Below, piece after piece: positions 1-5,780 of a DNA stretch of 13,028 nucleotides. The notes under the pieces are model-generated. The model was given only the letters and a program-made list of their open reading frames with translations, was not told where the DNA came from and ran no database searches. The DNA is from Pseudomonadota bacterium. Its GTDB lineage: Bacteria > Pseudomonadota > Gammaproteobacteria > Woeseiales > Woeseiaceae. The translations under genes and the position numbers were made by a program. The stretch covers positions 1 through 13,028 of the forward strand of contig JAPUKV010000023.1 in the NCBI GenBank assembly GCA_027295475.1, given 5' to 3'. How positions within the stretch are numbered: the first letter of the stretch is position 1; every line of letters starts with the position of its first letter.

Positions 1-226
1 GCATGGTTTCGCCTCGATAAAGTGCACGGCTGAGTTAAATACGAGGCACATCAACCGGTCCTTTACTACGCGTTGGCGGCAATAATTAATGAGCTGGATC
101 CGCCGAATTGCCGCGGCGACGAGGTCGCTGTGGAGGACGTAGATCACAAATTCTGGGGTCAAATCAGTGGAAACTATTACTCGCGAAGTTGGTCGGGTTA
201 ATTATGGTCACGGTCAGGGGGAGCGC
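1..226. other. Left-edge non-coding stretch and leader of the choice-of-anchor B gene
   Basis: No supportable gene lies here. Reading frame 1 from the edge runs for ten codons to a TGA at 31-33 and could be the tail of an upstream gene, but it is too short to judge. A GTG at 167 is in frame with the next gene, but the 20 residues it would add do not look like part of a signal peptide. A purine-rich GGGGGAG at about 217-223, just before the ATG at 227, is the likely ribosome binding site. Confidence 0.4.
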
Positions 227-1447
227 ATGACGGCGCATGGGAAGCTTTTCGCTATTGCGGCTGGGGCCATGATCACCAATGGCTGCGGCGGTGGCGGGCC
301 ACCAACATCGCCGCCGCCACTCGGCACCGGCCCGGCGACCTGTGCCGGCGGTAGTGCTGGCGATTTTTCCTGCGCCGGCATCTCTCTCCGCAAACGAGTG
401 CCGCTTGAATCGATGGGTGGCACAGCGGGCAACGACATCTGGGGCTGGATTGATACGCAATCGGGTAATGAGTATGCCCTGATGGGTATGACGAACGGCA
501 CAGCCTTCGTTGATATAACTGATCCGGAGGACCCGATCTTCCTCGGACGCTTGCCGACGCAAACTGTGGATGCCAACTGGCGAGACATCAAGGTGTATCA
601 GGATCACGCCTACATCGTCGCAGATGGCGCGGGTGCGCATGGCATGCAGGTGTTCGATCTGACGCGCTTGCGGGGACTGGGGGCACCTCAGACATTTTCC
701 GCCGATGTTGTATACGGGGACTTCGGCAGCGCGCATAACGTCGTGATCAACGAGGAGTCGAGATTCGCTTACGCCGTTGGAACGGATACATGCGGCGGCT
801 TGCACATGATCGACATTACGGTACCGATTAGTCCGATGTTTGCGGGCTGTTATTCTCTTACTGAGACACATGACAGCCAGTGCGTCAAATACCAGGGACC
901 GGACGCAGTTCATCTGAATCGCGAGATCTGTGTGAGCTCTAACGGAAATGGCGCAAATCAAGATTATGTCGAGGTTGTCGATGTCGACGATAAAACTGAT
1001 CCCGTGCGAATCTCATCAACGGCTTATCCAGAAGCTAGCTTCGCCCATCAGGGCTGGTTGACCGAAGATCATCGCTTCTTTTTGTTGGGCGATGAAGGCG
1101 ACGAGTCCAGTTTCAACGTACCCACACGGACTCACGTATTCGACCTGTCAGATCTGGATGCCCCGGTGTATGTGTTCGCCTATGAGGCTGCGACTGCCGC
1201 GATAGATCACAATCTATACGTACTCGGCAACCGTGTATTCCAGGCTAACTACACGTCCGGGTTGCGGGTGCTGGAGTTCGGCGATCTGGCCAACAGAGAG
1301 TTAATGGAGATCGCCTTTTTCGACACGTTTCCGACCAGCGATGCTACCGCCTTTTCGGGTGCCTGGAGCGTATACCCCTATTTGCCGTCCGGGATTATCA
1401 TTGTCAGTGACGTAACTAACGGGCTGTTCATTCTTTCGCTGCCATAG
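227..1447 (+). CDS. Choice-of-anchor B family (LVIVD-repeat) secreted protein, probable lipoprotein
   Basis: I recognise this 406-residue protein from the conserved sequence of the choice-of-anchor B family, extracytoplasmic beta-propeller-like proteins with LVIVD-type repeats and no known biochemical activity. Visible hallmarks are GNDIWGW near residue 68, TAFVDITDPEDPIFLG, WRDIKV, AHNVV, the THDSQC motif with His at about 215, the REICVSSN stretch and HQGWLTEDHRFFLLGDE with His at about 274. The ATG at 227 is chosen because a strong GGGGGAG lies just upstream and because it exposes a short hydrophobic leader ending in Thr-Asn-Gly-Cys at residue 20, followed by a Gly/Pro-rich linker. That resembles a weak lipobox, since the usual Leu at -3 is absent. 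The C-terminus ends straight after the last repeat (GLFILSLP), with no PEP-CTERM or other sorting tail, so an N-terminal lipid is the likeliest anchor. Substrate and partners are unknown. Family assignment is firm; anchoring is inference. Confidence 0.87.
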   Translation: MTAHGKLFAIAAGAMITNGCGGGGPPTSPPPLGTGPATCAGGSAGDFSCAGISLRKRVPLESMGGTAGNDIWGWIDTQSGNEYALMGMTNGTAFVDITDPEDPIFLGRLPTQTVDANWRDIKVYQDHAYIVADGAGAHGMQVFDLTRLRGLGAPQTFSADVVYGDFGSAHNVVINEESRFAYAVGTDTCGGLHMIDITVPISPMFAGCYSLTETHDSQCVKYQGPDAVHLNREICVSSNGNGANQDYVEVVDVDDKTDPVRISSTAYPEASFAHQGWLTEDHRFFLLGDEGDESSFNVPTRTHVFDLSDLDAPVYVFAYEAATAAIDHNLYVLGNRVFQANYTSGLRVLEFGDLANRELMEIAFFDTFPTSDATAFSGAWSVYPYLPSGIIIVSDVTNGLFILSLP

Positions 1448-1827
1448 CGAGATTGACCAGCCTCCTGGCTGCCGCAAGATTCCGCTGGAAGAGTTCGCCG
1501 AGACGCGGCTCTAGATTCGTCGGGTCGGCCGCTGGCGCCCCTCCTCCGTCAGCCGGGAACAACGAGTCCCGCTCTCTACCCGCAGGACCTGTTGCTGCCG
1601 GCGGCCTGTGTACCGGCCGCGCGCTTCCCGCAAAAAAACACCTAAGTACTTGATTTTGTCACTCAGAGCGGTGCCAGAACCCTTCCTCACCTGTTCCTCA
1701 GCACACCATCAGGAATTCTTACAGAAACAATTACTTTTTAATCAGTAACTTACAAGCGTTCATCCCTACATTTGAATCCAAGGCAACGGGGTTTGCCCCA
1801 ACGGCAAAAAAGCCGAAACGGAGTCAG
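1448..1827. other. Intergenic region between the choice-of-anchor B gene and the PLD lipoprotein gene
   Basis: No credible gene is seen in these 380 bases; a 66-codon open frame from 1453 has an Arg/Ser/Ala-rich composition without family features and looks like chance. The left half is GC-rich and holds two small inverted repeats: CAGCC-tcct-GGCTG (1458-1471), just after the upstream stop codon, and GCGGCC-N8-GGCCGC (1601-1620). Neither is followed by a T run, so neither is a clear intrinsic terminator. From about 1640 the sequence becomes AT-rich, as expected for the promoter of the downstream gene, but I cannot pick a convincing -35/-10 pair. Confidence 0.5.
1788..1823 (+). promoter_or_regulatory. 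Two adjacent small hairpins in the 5' leader of the PLD gene, next to its ribosome binding site
   Basis: GGGG-TTTG-CCCC (1788-1799) is followed after two bases by CGGC-AAAAAA-GCCG (1802-1815), then by the GGAG at 1820-1823 that serves as the ribosome binding site. An alternative pairing, GGCAA (1782-1786) with TTGCC (1793-1797), competes with the first hairpin. The layout could affect translation initiation. I do not recognise a known riboswitch class: it lacks the conserved core of the GEMM/cyclic-di-GMP-I fold, and the loops do not match mini-ykkC. Regulatory meaning is speculative. Confidence 0.3.
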
Positions 1828-3390
1828 ATGATGAACAGCTCAAACCACAACAAGACATTCGCTCAGGCAACACTCAAGATTGCCGCCTGCCTGGTACTTC
1901 TGAATGCAGTGCTCTCGGGATGTGCCAGCAGCCCTGATACGCGGCAGGCATCCCTCGTTGATGAACCGGATATTTACGAGGAAGTTGCTGTTCAAAGCCC
2001 GGTTGCAGATCCGCGACGAGTTCGCAGCAGAAGAAGGGTGCGTCAGGCCGCCGGTGCGTCGCAAGCTGCCGTTTTGTATACCCGCTCCATTTACATTGAC
2101 CCGATTAACCGGCCGGTATCAAATGCGGCATCACTCGCCTCTTTCGTATTGAAGTCAACGACCGGCTTTATCCGTCGCTTGAGCCTGGACACGGTAGAGT
2201 TTCCATCTCTGGAGAATACGCCGATCCCCGAAGTCGCCTATGGCGATGGCATGGATCTCGAGCAGTGGGAGAAAGACCTCGACAAGATCGTCGGACACAA
2301 GAGCTCGACCGGCAAGATCGACTTCCTGGTCGATGGTGAGCAGTACTTCACGCGTTTGCTGGAGTCATTCAGTGAGGCGGAGGAGTCGATCAACATACGG
2401 ACCTACATCTTCGACAACGACGACTTCGCCGTTGAGGTCGCGGACATTCTCAAAGAAAAATCAAAGGACGTGAGGGTCCGGATCCAGATTGATGCCCTTG
2501 GCAACCTGGTGGCAATGCAGGCGGACGCAGAATCACTGCCGGCCGGCCACAACGGCCCGCTGTCGATTTCTGCTTACCTGCGCAAGGACTCGAAGGTCAA
2601 GGTACGTAATCGCGCGAACGCATTCATGTACATGGGAGATCACACCAAGACCACGATCATCGATAAAAAGATAGCTTTTGTCGGCGGCATGAACATAGGG
2701 CGCGAGTATCGCTACGACTGGCATGACCTGATGATGGAGGTTAGCGGCCCCATCGTTGACCAGCTGCAATACGACTCAGACAAGGCATGGGCCCGAGCCA
2801 GCGTTTTCGGCGATGTCGCCAATTTCCTGCGCATCCTGGGCGGCAAAAAGAAGCGTGCCGGCGATGCAGGCTACCCGGTCCGCGCCCTGTATACACGCAA
2901 TTTCGATTCACAGATTCACCGGGCACAGCTTGCAGCCATTCGCCGTGCGCAAAGCTACATCGTGATCGAGAACTCATATTTCGCCGATGACTTGATCACC
3001 TATGAGCTGGCCAAGGCACGGCGCCGCGGTGTTGACGTCCGCGTCATTCTGACTGCGGATGGGAACCACGGAACGCTGAATGCCAGCAACCAGGTTGCCA
3101 TCAATACGCTGCTCGACAACGGCATCCGCGTATTCGCCTACCCCCGTATGAGCCACGTTAAAGCAGCCGTTTTCGACGGCTGGGCCTGCGTCGGTTCGGC
3201 GAACTATGACAAGCTAAGCCTGGAAGTTAACAAAGAACTGAATCTCGCCACATCGCACAAAGAAACCGTGGACAGGCTTCTGAATGAGGTATTCATCCCT
3301 GATATGGCGATGTCGCGGGAAATTACCAGGCACGTCGACGTGTCGTTTGCTCAACGCCTGACGGAAAAAGCAGTCGACGAGTTCCTGTAA
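1828..3390 (+). CDS. Phospholipase D-family / cardiolipin synthase-like lipoprotein
   Basis: This 520-residue protein belongs to the PLD superfamily, which cleaves or transfers phosphodiester bonds through a phospho-histidine intermediate; cardiolipin synthases are close relatives. Both HKD motifs are intact: H272-T-K274 with D279, followed by the typical GGMNIGREY, and H443-V-K445 with D450, followed by GSANYD. The N-terminus is a lipoprotein signal: charged start, hydrophobic stretch to about residue 29 and lipobox LSGC with Cys32. Residues about 33-140 form a low-complexity, Arg-rich linker before the catalytic halves. Tandem ATGs at 1828 and 1831 are both usable; GGAG at 1820-1823 is 4 bases from the first and 7 from the second, so 1831 may be preferred. 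A lipid-anchored, exported PLD points to action on envelope phospholipids rather than cytoplasmic synthesis, but lipase, transferase and nuclease activity cannot be told apart by sequence alone. Classical cardiolipin synthases have N-terminal transmembrane helices instead. Confidence 0.93.
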   Translation: MMNSSNHNKTFAQATLKIAACLVLLNAVLSGCASSPDTRQASLVDEPDIYEEVAVQSPVADPRRVRSRRRVRQAAGASQAAVLYTRSIYIDPINRPVSNAASLASFVLKSTTGFIRRLSLDTVEFPSLENTPIPEVAYGDGMDLEQWEKDLDKIVGHKSSTGKIDFLVDGEQYFTRLLESFSEAEESINIRTYIFDNDDFAVEVADILKEKSKDVRVRIQIDALGNLVAMQADAESLPAGHNGPLSISAYLRKDSKVKVRNRANAFMYMGDHTKTTIIDKKIAFVGGMNIGREYRYDWHDLMMEVSGPIVDQLQYDSDKAWARASVFGDVANFLRILGGKKKRAGDAGYPVRALYTRNFDSQIHRAQLAAIRRAQSYIVIENSYFADDLITYELAKARRRGVDVRVILTADGNHGTLNASNQVAINTLLDNGIRVFAYPRMSHVKAAVFDGWACVGSANYDKLSLEVNKELNLATSHKETVDRLLNEVFIPDMAMSREITRHVDVSFAQRLTEKAVDEFL

Positions 3391-3489
3391 CGGTTAGATT
3401 TCTCCGGAGCTGTCGCCAATCAGGACGATTACGACGTGCGAAGCAGGTCTGCGGAGTCTACAGTATGGGTATAAGAAGAATCACGGCGG

Positions 3490-3906
3490 GTGAAGAAGCA
3501 AATGGGCTTATCAATAGGCATTGCGGCGCTTTTAATCTTTGCGCTTGTCTTTTTATTTTTTCGGCCTAAACGAGCGGCGCCCGATAAGCGACCGGCCGCC
3601 AAGAGACCTGTAGTAGCAACTGACACAGGCGAATTCCACGCCGTATCGATCAAAATCACCTCGGGCGCCTGCGCTGCCGCAAGGAACCTGAAAGGCAAAC
3701 GATTTCTTTCAAGCGCGGCACCCCGAATTCCACTGCCTGACTGCGATGTACTGGCCTGCAAGTGCCGGTTTTTACACCACAAAGACCGTCGTGACGGCGA
3801 TGACCGAAGAGACCCTTACGCGCCCAGAATTGGCGGAGGGACCGGGTCGTTCCAAAAGGATCAGCGAAAGCGGCGCGAGCGGAGAGAAGACTCCGATCCG
3901 CTATGA
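3490..3906 (+). CDS. Small membrane-anchored protein with Cys/His- and DRR-rich tail, function unknown
   Basis: This reads as a 138-residue protein with one N-terminal transmembrane helix (about residues 6-24) preceded by lysines, then a basic Pro/Ala linker and a hydrophilic tail. The tail contains Cys61, the cluster Cys85-x4-Cys90-x-Cys92 and a His96-His97 pair, followed by repeated Asp-Arg-Arg motifs (99-101, 105-107) and a strongly charged C-terminus. The Cys/His cluster could bind a metal ion. I have an impression of similar short proteins in other Gammaproteobacteria, but no function or name. The start is the GTG at 3490; an ATG at 3502 with an upstream GAAG is an equally possible start that would drop the two lysines. 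It lies 99 bases after the PLD gene on the same strand and ends 22 bases before the convergent DUF2799 gene. The orderly transmembrane-linker-cluster layout argues that it is real, although it is short. Confidence 0.7.
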   Translation: MKKQMGLSIGIAALLIFALVFLFFRPKRAAPDKRPAAKRPVVATDTGEFHAVSIKITSGACAAARNLKGKRFLSSAAPRIPLPDCDVLACKCRFLHHKDRRDGDDRRDPYAPRIGGGTGSFQKDQRKRRERREDSDPL

Positions 3907-3928
3907 ATCCCAATCGCCGACGGGCGGG

Positions 3929-4561
3929 CTAATAGCCGAAGCTTGCGACTGACGCCTGATAGTTTGCGAGTTGCTCTTCGTGCCGTGCACGATCGTCAAC
4001 GAGGACCAGAATCTCCGTTTCAAGCTGGCCGTTACGCTTAGACAGGTCTTGCAGGTCCGCCAGTAACAGGATTCGATCTTGTACCGTCGTCTCTGTGGCG
4101 ATCAAGAGCGCTTCTTTATCGCGGATCAGCTCTTGATTATGTTCCAGCTCATTCTGTTTGGCGTTGATCTGATAGGTTGCGGAATTGACGTTGGCCTGCA
4201 ATTCATGAAGGTGATACCCGGCGCGATATGCATCGAGGAACGCGCCTTGCATTTCCGCGGAGCAGACTCCGTTGTAGTGGCCGCCTCTCGCACCGAGGTT
4301 ATAGCCGCGGGATGGCTGACAAAAATCCCGCAGTCCTTCCTCGCGCCCGGCCCGGTATGTCTGCAGGTCGGGCGTAACGCCATGCTTCGCACACGCCTTA
4401 CGATGTTCCCCAAGACGCTCGGAACCGTAGCCCCTGGCACCATCTTCAAAACCGATCATTTGCCAATCGCTCGTCACGCACTCGTCACCACTCATCGTGG
4501 CGCAGCCGCCAAGGCCCAAAAGTACGGTAACTGCCAGAATTCCTGCCCATTTGCTATACAT
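3929..4561 (-). CDS. DUF2799 domain lipoprotein with C-terminal coiled coil
   Basis: This 210-residue protein has a clear lipoprotein signal: Lys4, a hydrophobic core and lipobox LGGC with Cys20, followed by Ala-Thr. Residues about 30-115 match the DUF2799 pattern as I know it: DWQMIGFEDGARG, the RxxACAKHGV segment, YRAGREEGLRDFC and GYNLGARGGHYNGVC. Residues about 120-200 are a Glu/Gln/Leu-rich heptad-like stretch, so a coiled coil is likely. Family function is unknown; the proteins sit in the envelope. The ATG at 4561 is the only start that retains the signal peptide. The ribosome binding site is weak (GGGGC about 5 bases upstream). The gene diverges from the NERD gene across a region carrying CRP-type boxes, so it may share cAMP-CRP control. 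No residue pattern indicates catalysis. Confidence 0.9.
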   Translation of the reverse strand: MYSKWAGILAVTVLLGLGGCATMSGDECVTSDWQMIGFEDGARGYGSERLGEHRKACAKHGVTPDLQTYRAGREEGLRDFCQPSRGYNLGARGGHYNGVCSAEMQGAFLDAYRAGYHLHELQANVNSATYQINAKQNELEHNQELIRDKEALLIATETTVQDRILLLADLQDLSKRNGQLETEILVLVDDRARHEEQLANYQASVASFGY

Positions 4562-4593
4562 GTCATGCCCCGTAAATAAAGATCTGGAGTCGA

Positions 4594-4633
4594 AAAGTCA
4601 TTGCGCCGTGACCAAAGTCACTGCGCCGTGACC
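4594..4633. repeat. Two tandem copies of a 20-bp unit, one mismatch
   Basis: Bases 4594-4613 and 4614-4633 are direct copies that differ at only one position (T versus C at the eighth base). Each copy contains GTCA-N8-TGAC (4597-4612 and 4617-4632). The junction creates a further palindrome, GTGAC-caaa-GTCAC (4608-4621). Two copies exactly one unit apart, in the upstream region of the DUF2799 gene, suggest duplication of a protein-binding element, but a recent slippage event is equally possible. Confidence 0.8.
4607..4622. promoter_or_regulatory. Weak CRP/Vfr-type box at the repeat junction
   Basis: CGTGA-N6-TCACT matches the CRP consensus TGTGA-N6-TCACA at eight of ten positions. It exists only because the 20-bp unit is duplicated: the left half comes from copy 1 and the right half from copy 2. 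Its centre (4614.5) is 52 bp from that of the next box, about five helical turns. It could be a degenerate CRP site or an operator for another factor. Confidence 0.4.
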
Positions 4634-4658
4634 GTAGCAGGCATATCACACCAGTGGC

Positions 4659-4674
4659 TGTGACAGTATTCACA
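4659..4674. promoter_or_regulatory. Perfect CRP/Vfr-type box, distal
   Basis: TGTGA-cagtat-TCACA matches the CRP half-sites at all ten positions. It is centred at 4666.5, 83 bp (close to eight helical turns) from the second perfect box. It lies roughly 105 bases from the DUF2799 start on one side and 155 bases from the NERD gene start on the other, so it could act on either divergent gene. Confidence 0.7.
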
Positions 4675-4741
4675 GATCAACCGCAGAGTGCCGGGACAGG
4701 TCAGATACATAGGCCTCAACCGCTATTCAAAAGACCTTCAA

Positions 4742-4757
4742 TGTGATCTGTGTCACA
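4742..4757. promoter_or_regulatory. Perfect CRP/Vfr-type box, proximal to the NERD gene
   Basis: TGTGA-tctgtg-TCACA is a ten-of-ten match to the CRP half-site consensus, centred at 4749.5. A candidate extended -10 (TG at 4779-4780 leading into CTAAC) would put the start of transcription near 4791-4792, so the box would be centred close to -41.5. That is the class II position at which CRP contacts RNA polymerase directly. The match is seen in the sequence; the promoter geometry is inference. Confidence 0.72.
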
Positions 4758-4778
4758 GAGGCCGAGCTGCCCCCGCCA

Positions 4779-4812
4779 TGCTAACCTCAGCATTCGGAAT
4801 CTGCCGTCAGGA
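4779..4812 (+). promoter_or_regulatory. Candidate core promoter and ribosome binding site of the NERD gene
   Basis: TGCTAAC at 4779-4785 resembles an extended -10 element, and no good -35 is visible, as is usual for CRP class II promoters where the activator overlaps the -35 region. Transcription from about 4791 would give a leader of some 30 bases containing AGGA at 4809-4812, nine bases from the ATG at 4822. The -10 match is modest, so this rests mainly on its spacing to the CRP box. Confidence 0.4.
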
Positions 4813-4821
4813 CGCGCCTGT

Positions 4822-5694
4822 ATGAATTTAGTGGCTTTAGGTGACGCGGCGTCGATCGCGCTGGTTAGCACCTTTGTGTTTTTACTGCTTGCAACATCGT
4901 GCCAGGCCATCGCCAGATTCGTCGGCAACACAAGCCGCTTCCCAGCCAGCATCATGCGGGAGCCGGCGCAGCGATATCGGGACGAGATGGACCGTCTTAC
5001 ACGCCGCCTTCATGTCTACCTGACATCTGCGCTCGTTTTCGTCGTTATTTTCGCCGTTAGCTATTTCCTCAAGCCCGGCGAGGTTCTCAGCACTCTGCCG
5101 ACCTGGCAATTGGCAATATTTCTCGCGCTCTCGTCCGTCGTTTCGCTATATGCGGCTTACCGATTTGTCAGTGTGCTGCTGGCGAGACGCCGAACCGGGT
5201 TCCTGCGTGACGCCAATATCGCCGCCGGCCATGGATTGCAGAAACTCACTGCTAACCGGAACCGTATATTTCACGACGTGCCCTCTGGCGCCGGAATTAT
5301 CGATAACGTCATCGTAGGTTCCCACGGCATCTATGCCGTGAACATCGTCGCCCGCAGAAAGCGCAAAGACAACAAGGTCCGCCTGACCGGCGACACGCTC
5401 GAATTTGCTCCCGGCAAATATTCTCTGTCGCTCGCCGAGTTTGCACAACGCGCGCAGCGACTCGCGCAAGAACTCGGGAAAGTCCTGAAGCATGACGTGC
5501 GCGTTCGTTCCGTCGTTGCAGTGCCTGGGTGGGAAGTCGACTCACAGTCAAGTGACGAGCATCTGGTTGTCAACGAACGCAATCTTGCGATGCTGCGTGG
5601 TTGGAAAGACCAGAATGATTACCTGTTGAACGAAGAGGTCGAGAAGCTTCAGAAATTTTTGACCGCTCGCTGCATGCGGTTCGGCAGAAAGTAG
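4822..5694 (+). CDS. Membrane-anchored NERD-domain protein with altered nuclease motif
   Basis: This 290-residue protein has three predicted membrane helices (about 9-31, 65-83 and 95-120) followed by a NERD (nuclease-related) domain from about 126 to 240. NERD recognition rests on the early NIAAGHGLQKL stretch, then HDVPSGAGIIDNVIVGSHGIYAV, the usual Asp-containing strand (Asp161) and glycine turn. In canonical NERD proteins the next strand carries E-x-K, as in the restriction-endonuclease fold; here the matching positions read Asn174-Ile-Val176, so catalytic activity is doubtful. The start at 4822 has AGGA nine bases upstream. A longer reading from a GTG at 4750 would begin inside the CRP box and add 24 residues that do not resemble a membrane-protein start, so it is rejected. 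A CRP-activated class II promoter is likely. Role unknown; membrane-tethered nucleic-acid binding is conceivable. Confidence 0.85.
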   Translation: MNLVALGDAASIALVSTFVFLLLATSCQAIARFVGNTSRFPASIMREPAQRYRDEMDRLTRRLHVYLTSALVFVVIFAVSYFLKPGEVLSTLPTWQLAIFLALSSVVSLYAAYRFVSVLLARRRTGFLRDANIAAGHGLQKLTANRNRIFHDVPSGAGIIDNVIVGSHGIYAVNIVARRKRKDNKVRLTGDTLEFAPGKYSLSLAEFAQRAQRLAQELGKVLKHDVRVRSVVAVPGWEVDSQSSDEHLVVNERNLAMLRGWKDQNDYLLNEEVEKLQKFLTARCMRFGRK

Positions 5695-5752
5695 CGCCGT
5701 TTTCTTGCTAACAGCACTAATCCTTGCAGACGCTTCTGTGCGTCATGGATGA

Positions 5753-5780
5753 TTTTATCAATATCCGGCTATTGATAAAA
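5753..5780. repeat. Perfect 10-bp inverted repeat spanning the hydrolase stop codon
   Basis: TTTTATCAAT (5753-5762) and ATTGATAAAA (5771-5780) are exact reverse complements around an 8-base loop, and the TAG stop of the minus-strand hydrolase (5769-5771) lies at the loop/arm boundary. It sits between two convergent genes, where a bidirectional terminator would be expected. However, the stem is AT-rich and no T run follows it on either strand, so it is not a standard intrinsic terminator. A smaller repeat, GACGC-ttctgt-GCGTC (5729-5744), lies just to the left. Confidence 0.6.

Noticed and set aside
164..961. A 265-codon open frame on the minus strand opposite the choice-of-anchor B gene
   Set aside because: The plus-strand protein is clearly recognisable here; the antisense product has no signal, domain or ribosome site.
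1601..1620. GCGGCC-N8-GGCCGC as a terminator for the choice-of-anchor B gene
   Set aside because: There is no T run downstream and it lies over 150 bases from the stop codon; in GC-rich sequence such a repeat may be chance.
1453..1653. A 66-codon open frame after the choice-of-anchor B gene
   Set aside because: It has a low-complexity Arg/Ser/Ala product, no ribosome binding site and no recognisable features.
1781..1827. Possible cyclic-di-GMP (GEMM) or mini-ykkC riboswitch before the PLD gene
   Set aside because: The conserved GEMM core is missing and the hairpin loops do not match mini-ykkC; only generic hairpins remain.
4079..4579. A 166-codon plus-strand open frame opposite the DUF2799 gene
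   Set aside because: The minus-strand frame has a lipobox and the DUF2799 pattern; this one is its shadow.
4750..4821. Longer NERD protein starting at GTG 4750
   Set aside because: The start would lie inside a perfect CRP box and upstream of the predicted transcript start; the added residues are not membrane-like, and ATG 4822 has a ribosome site.
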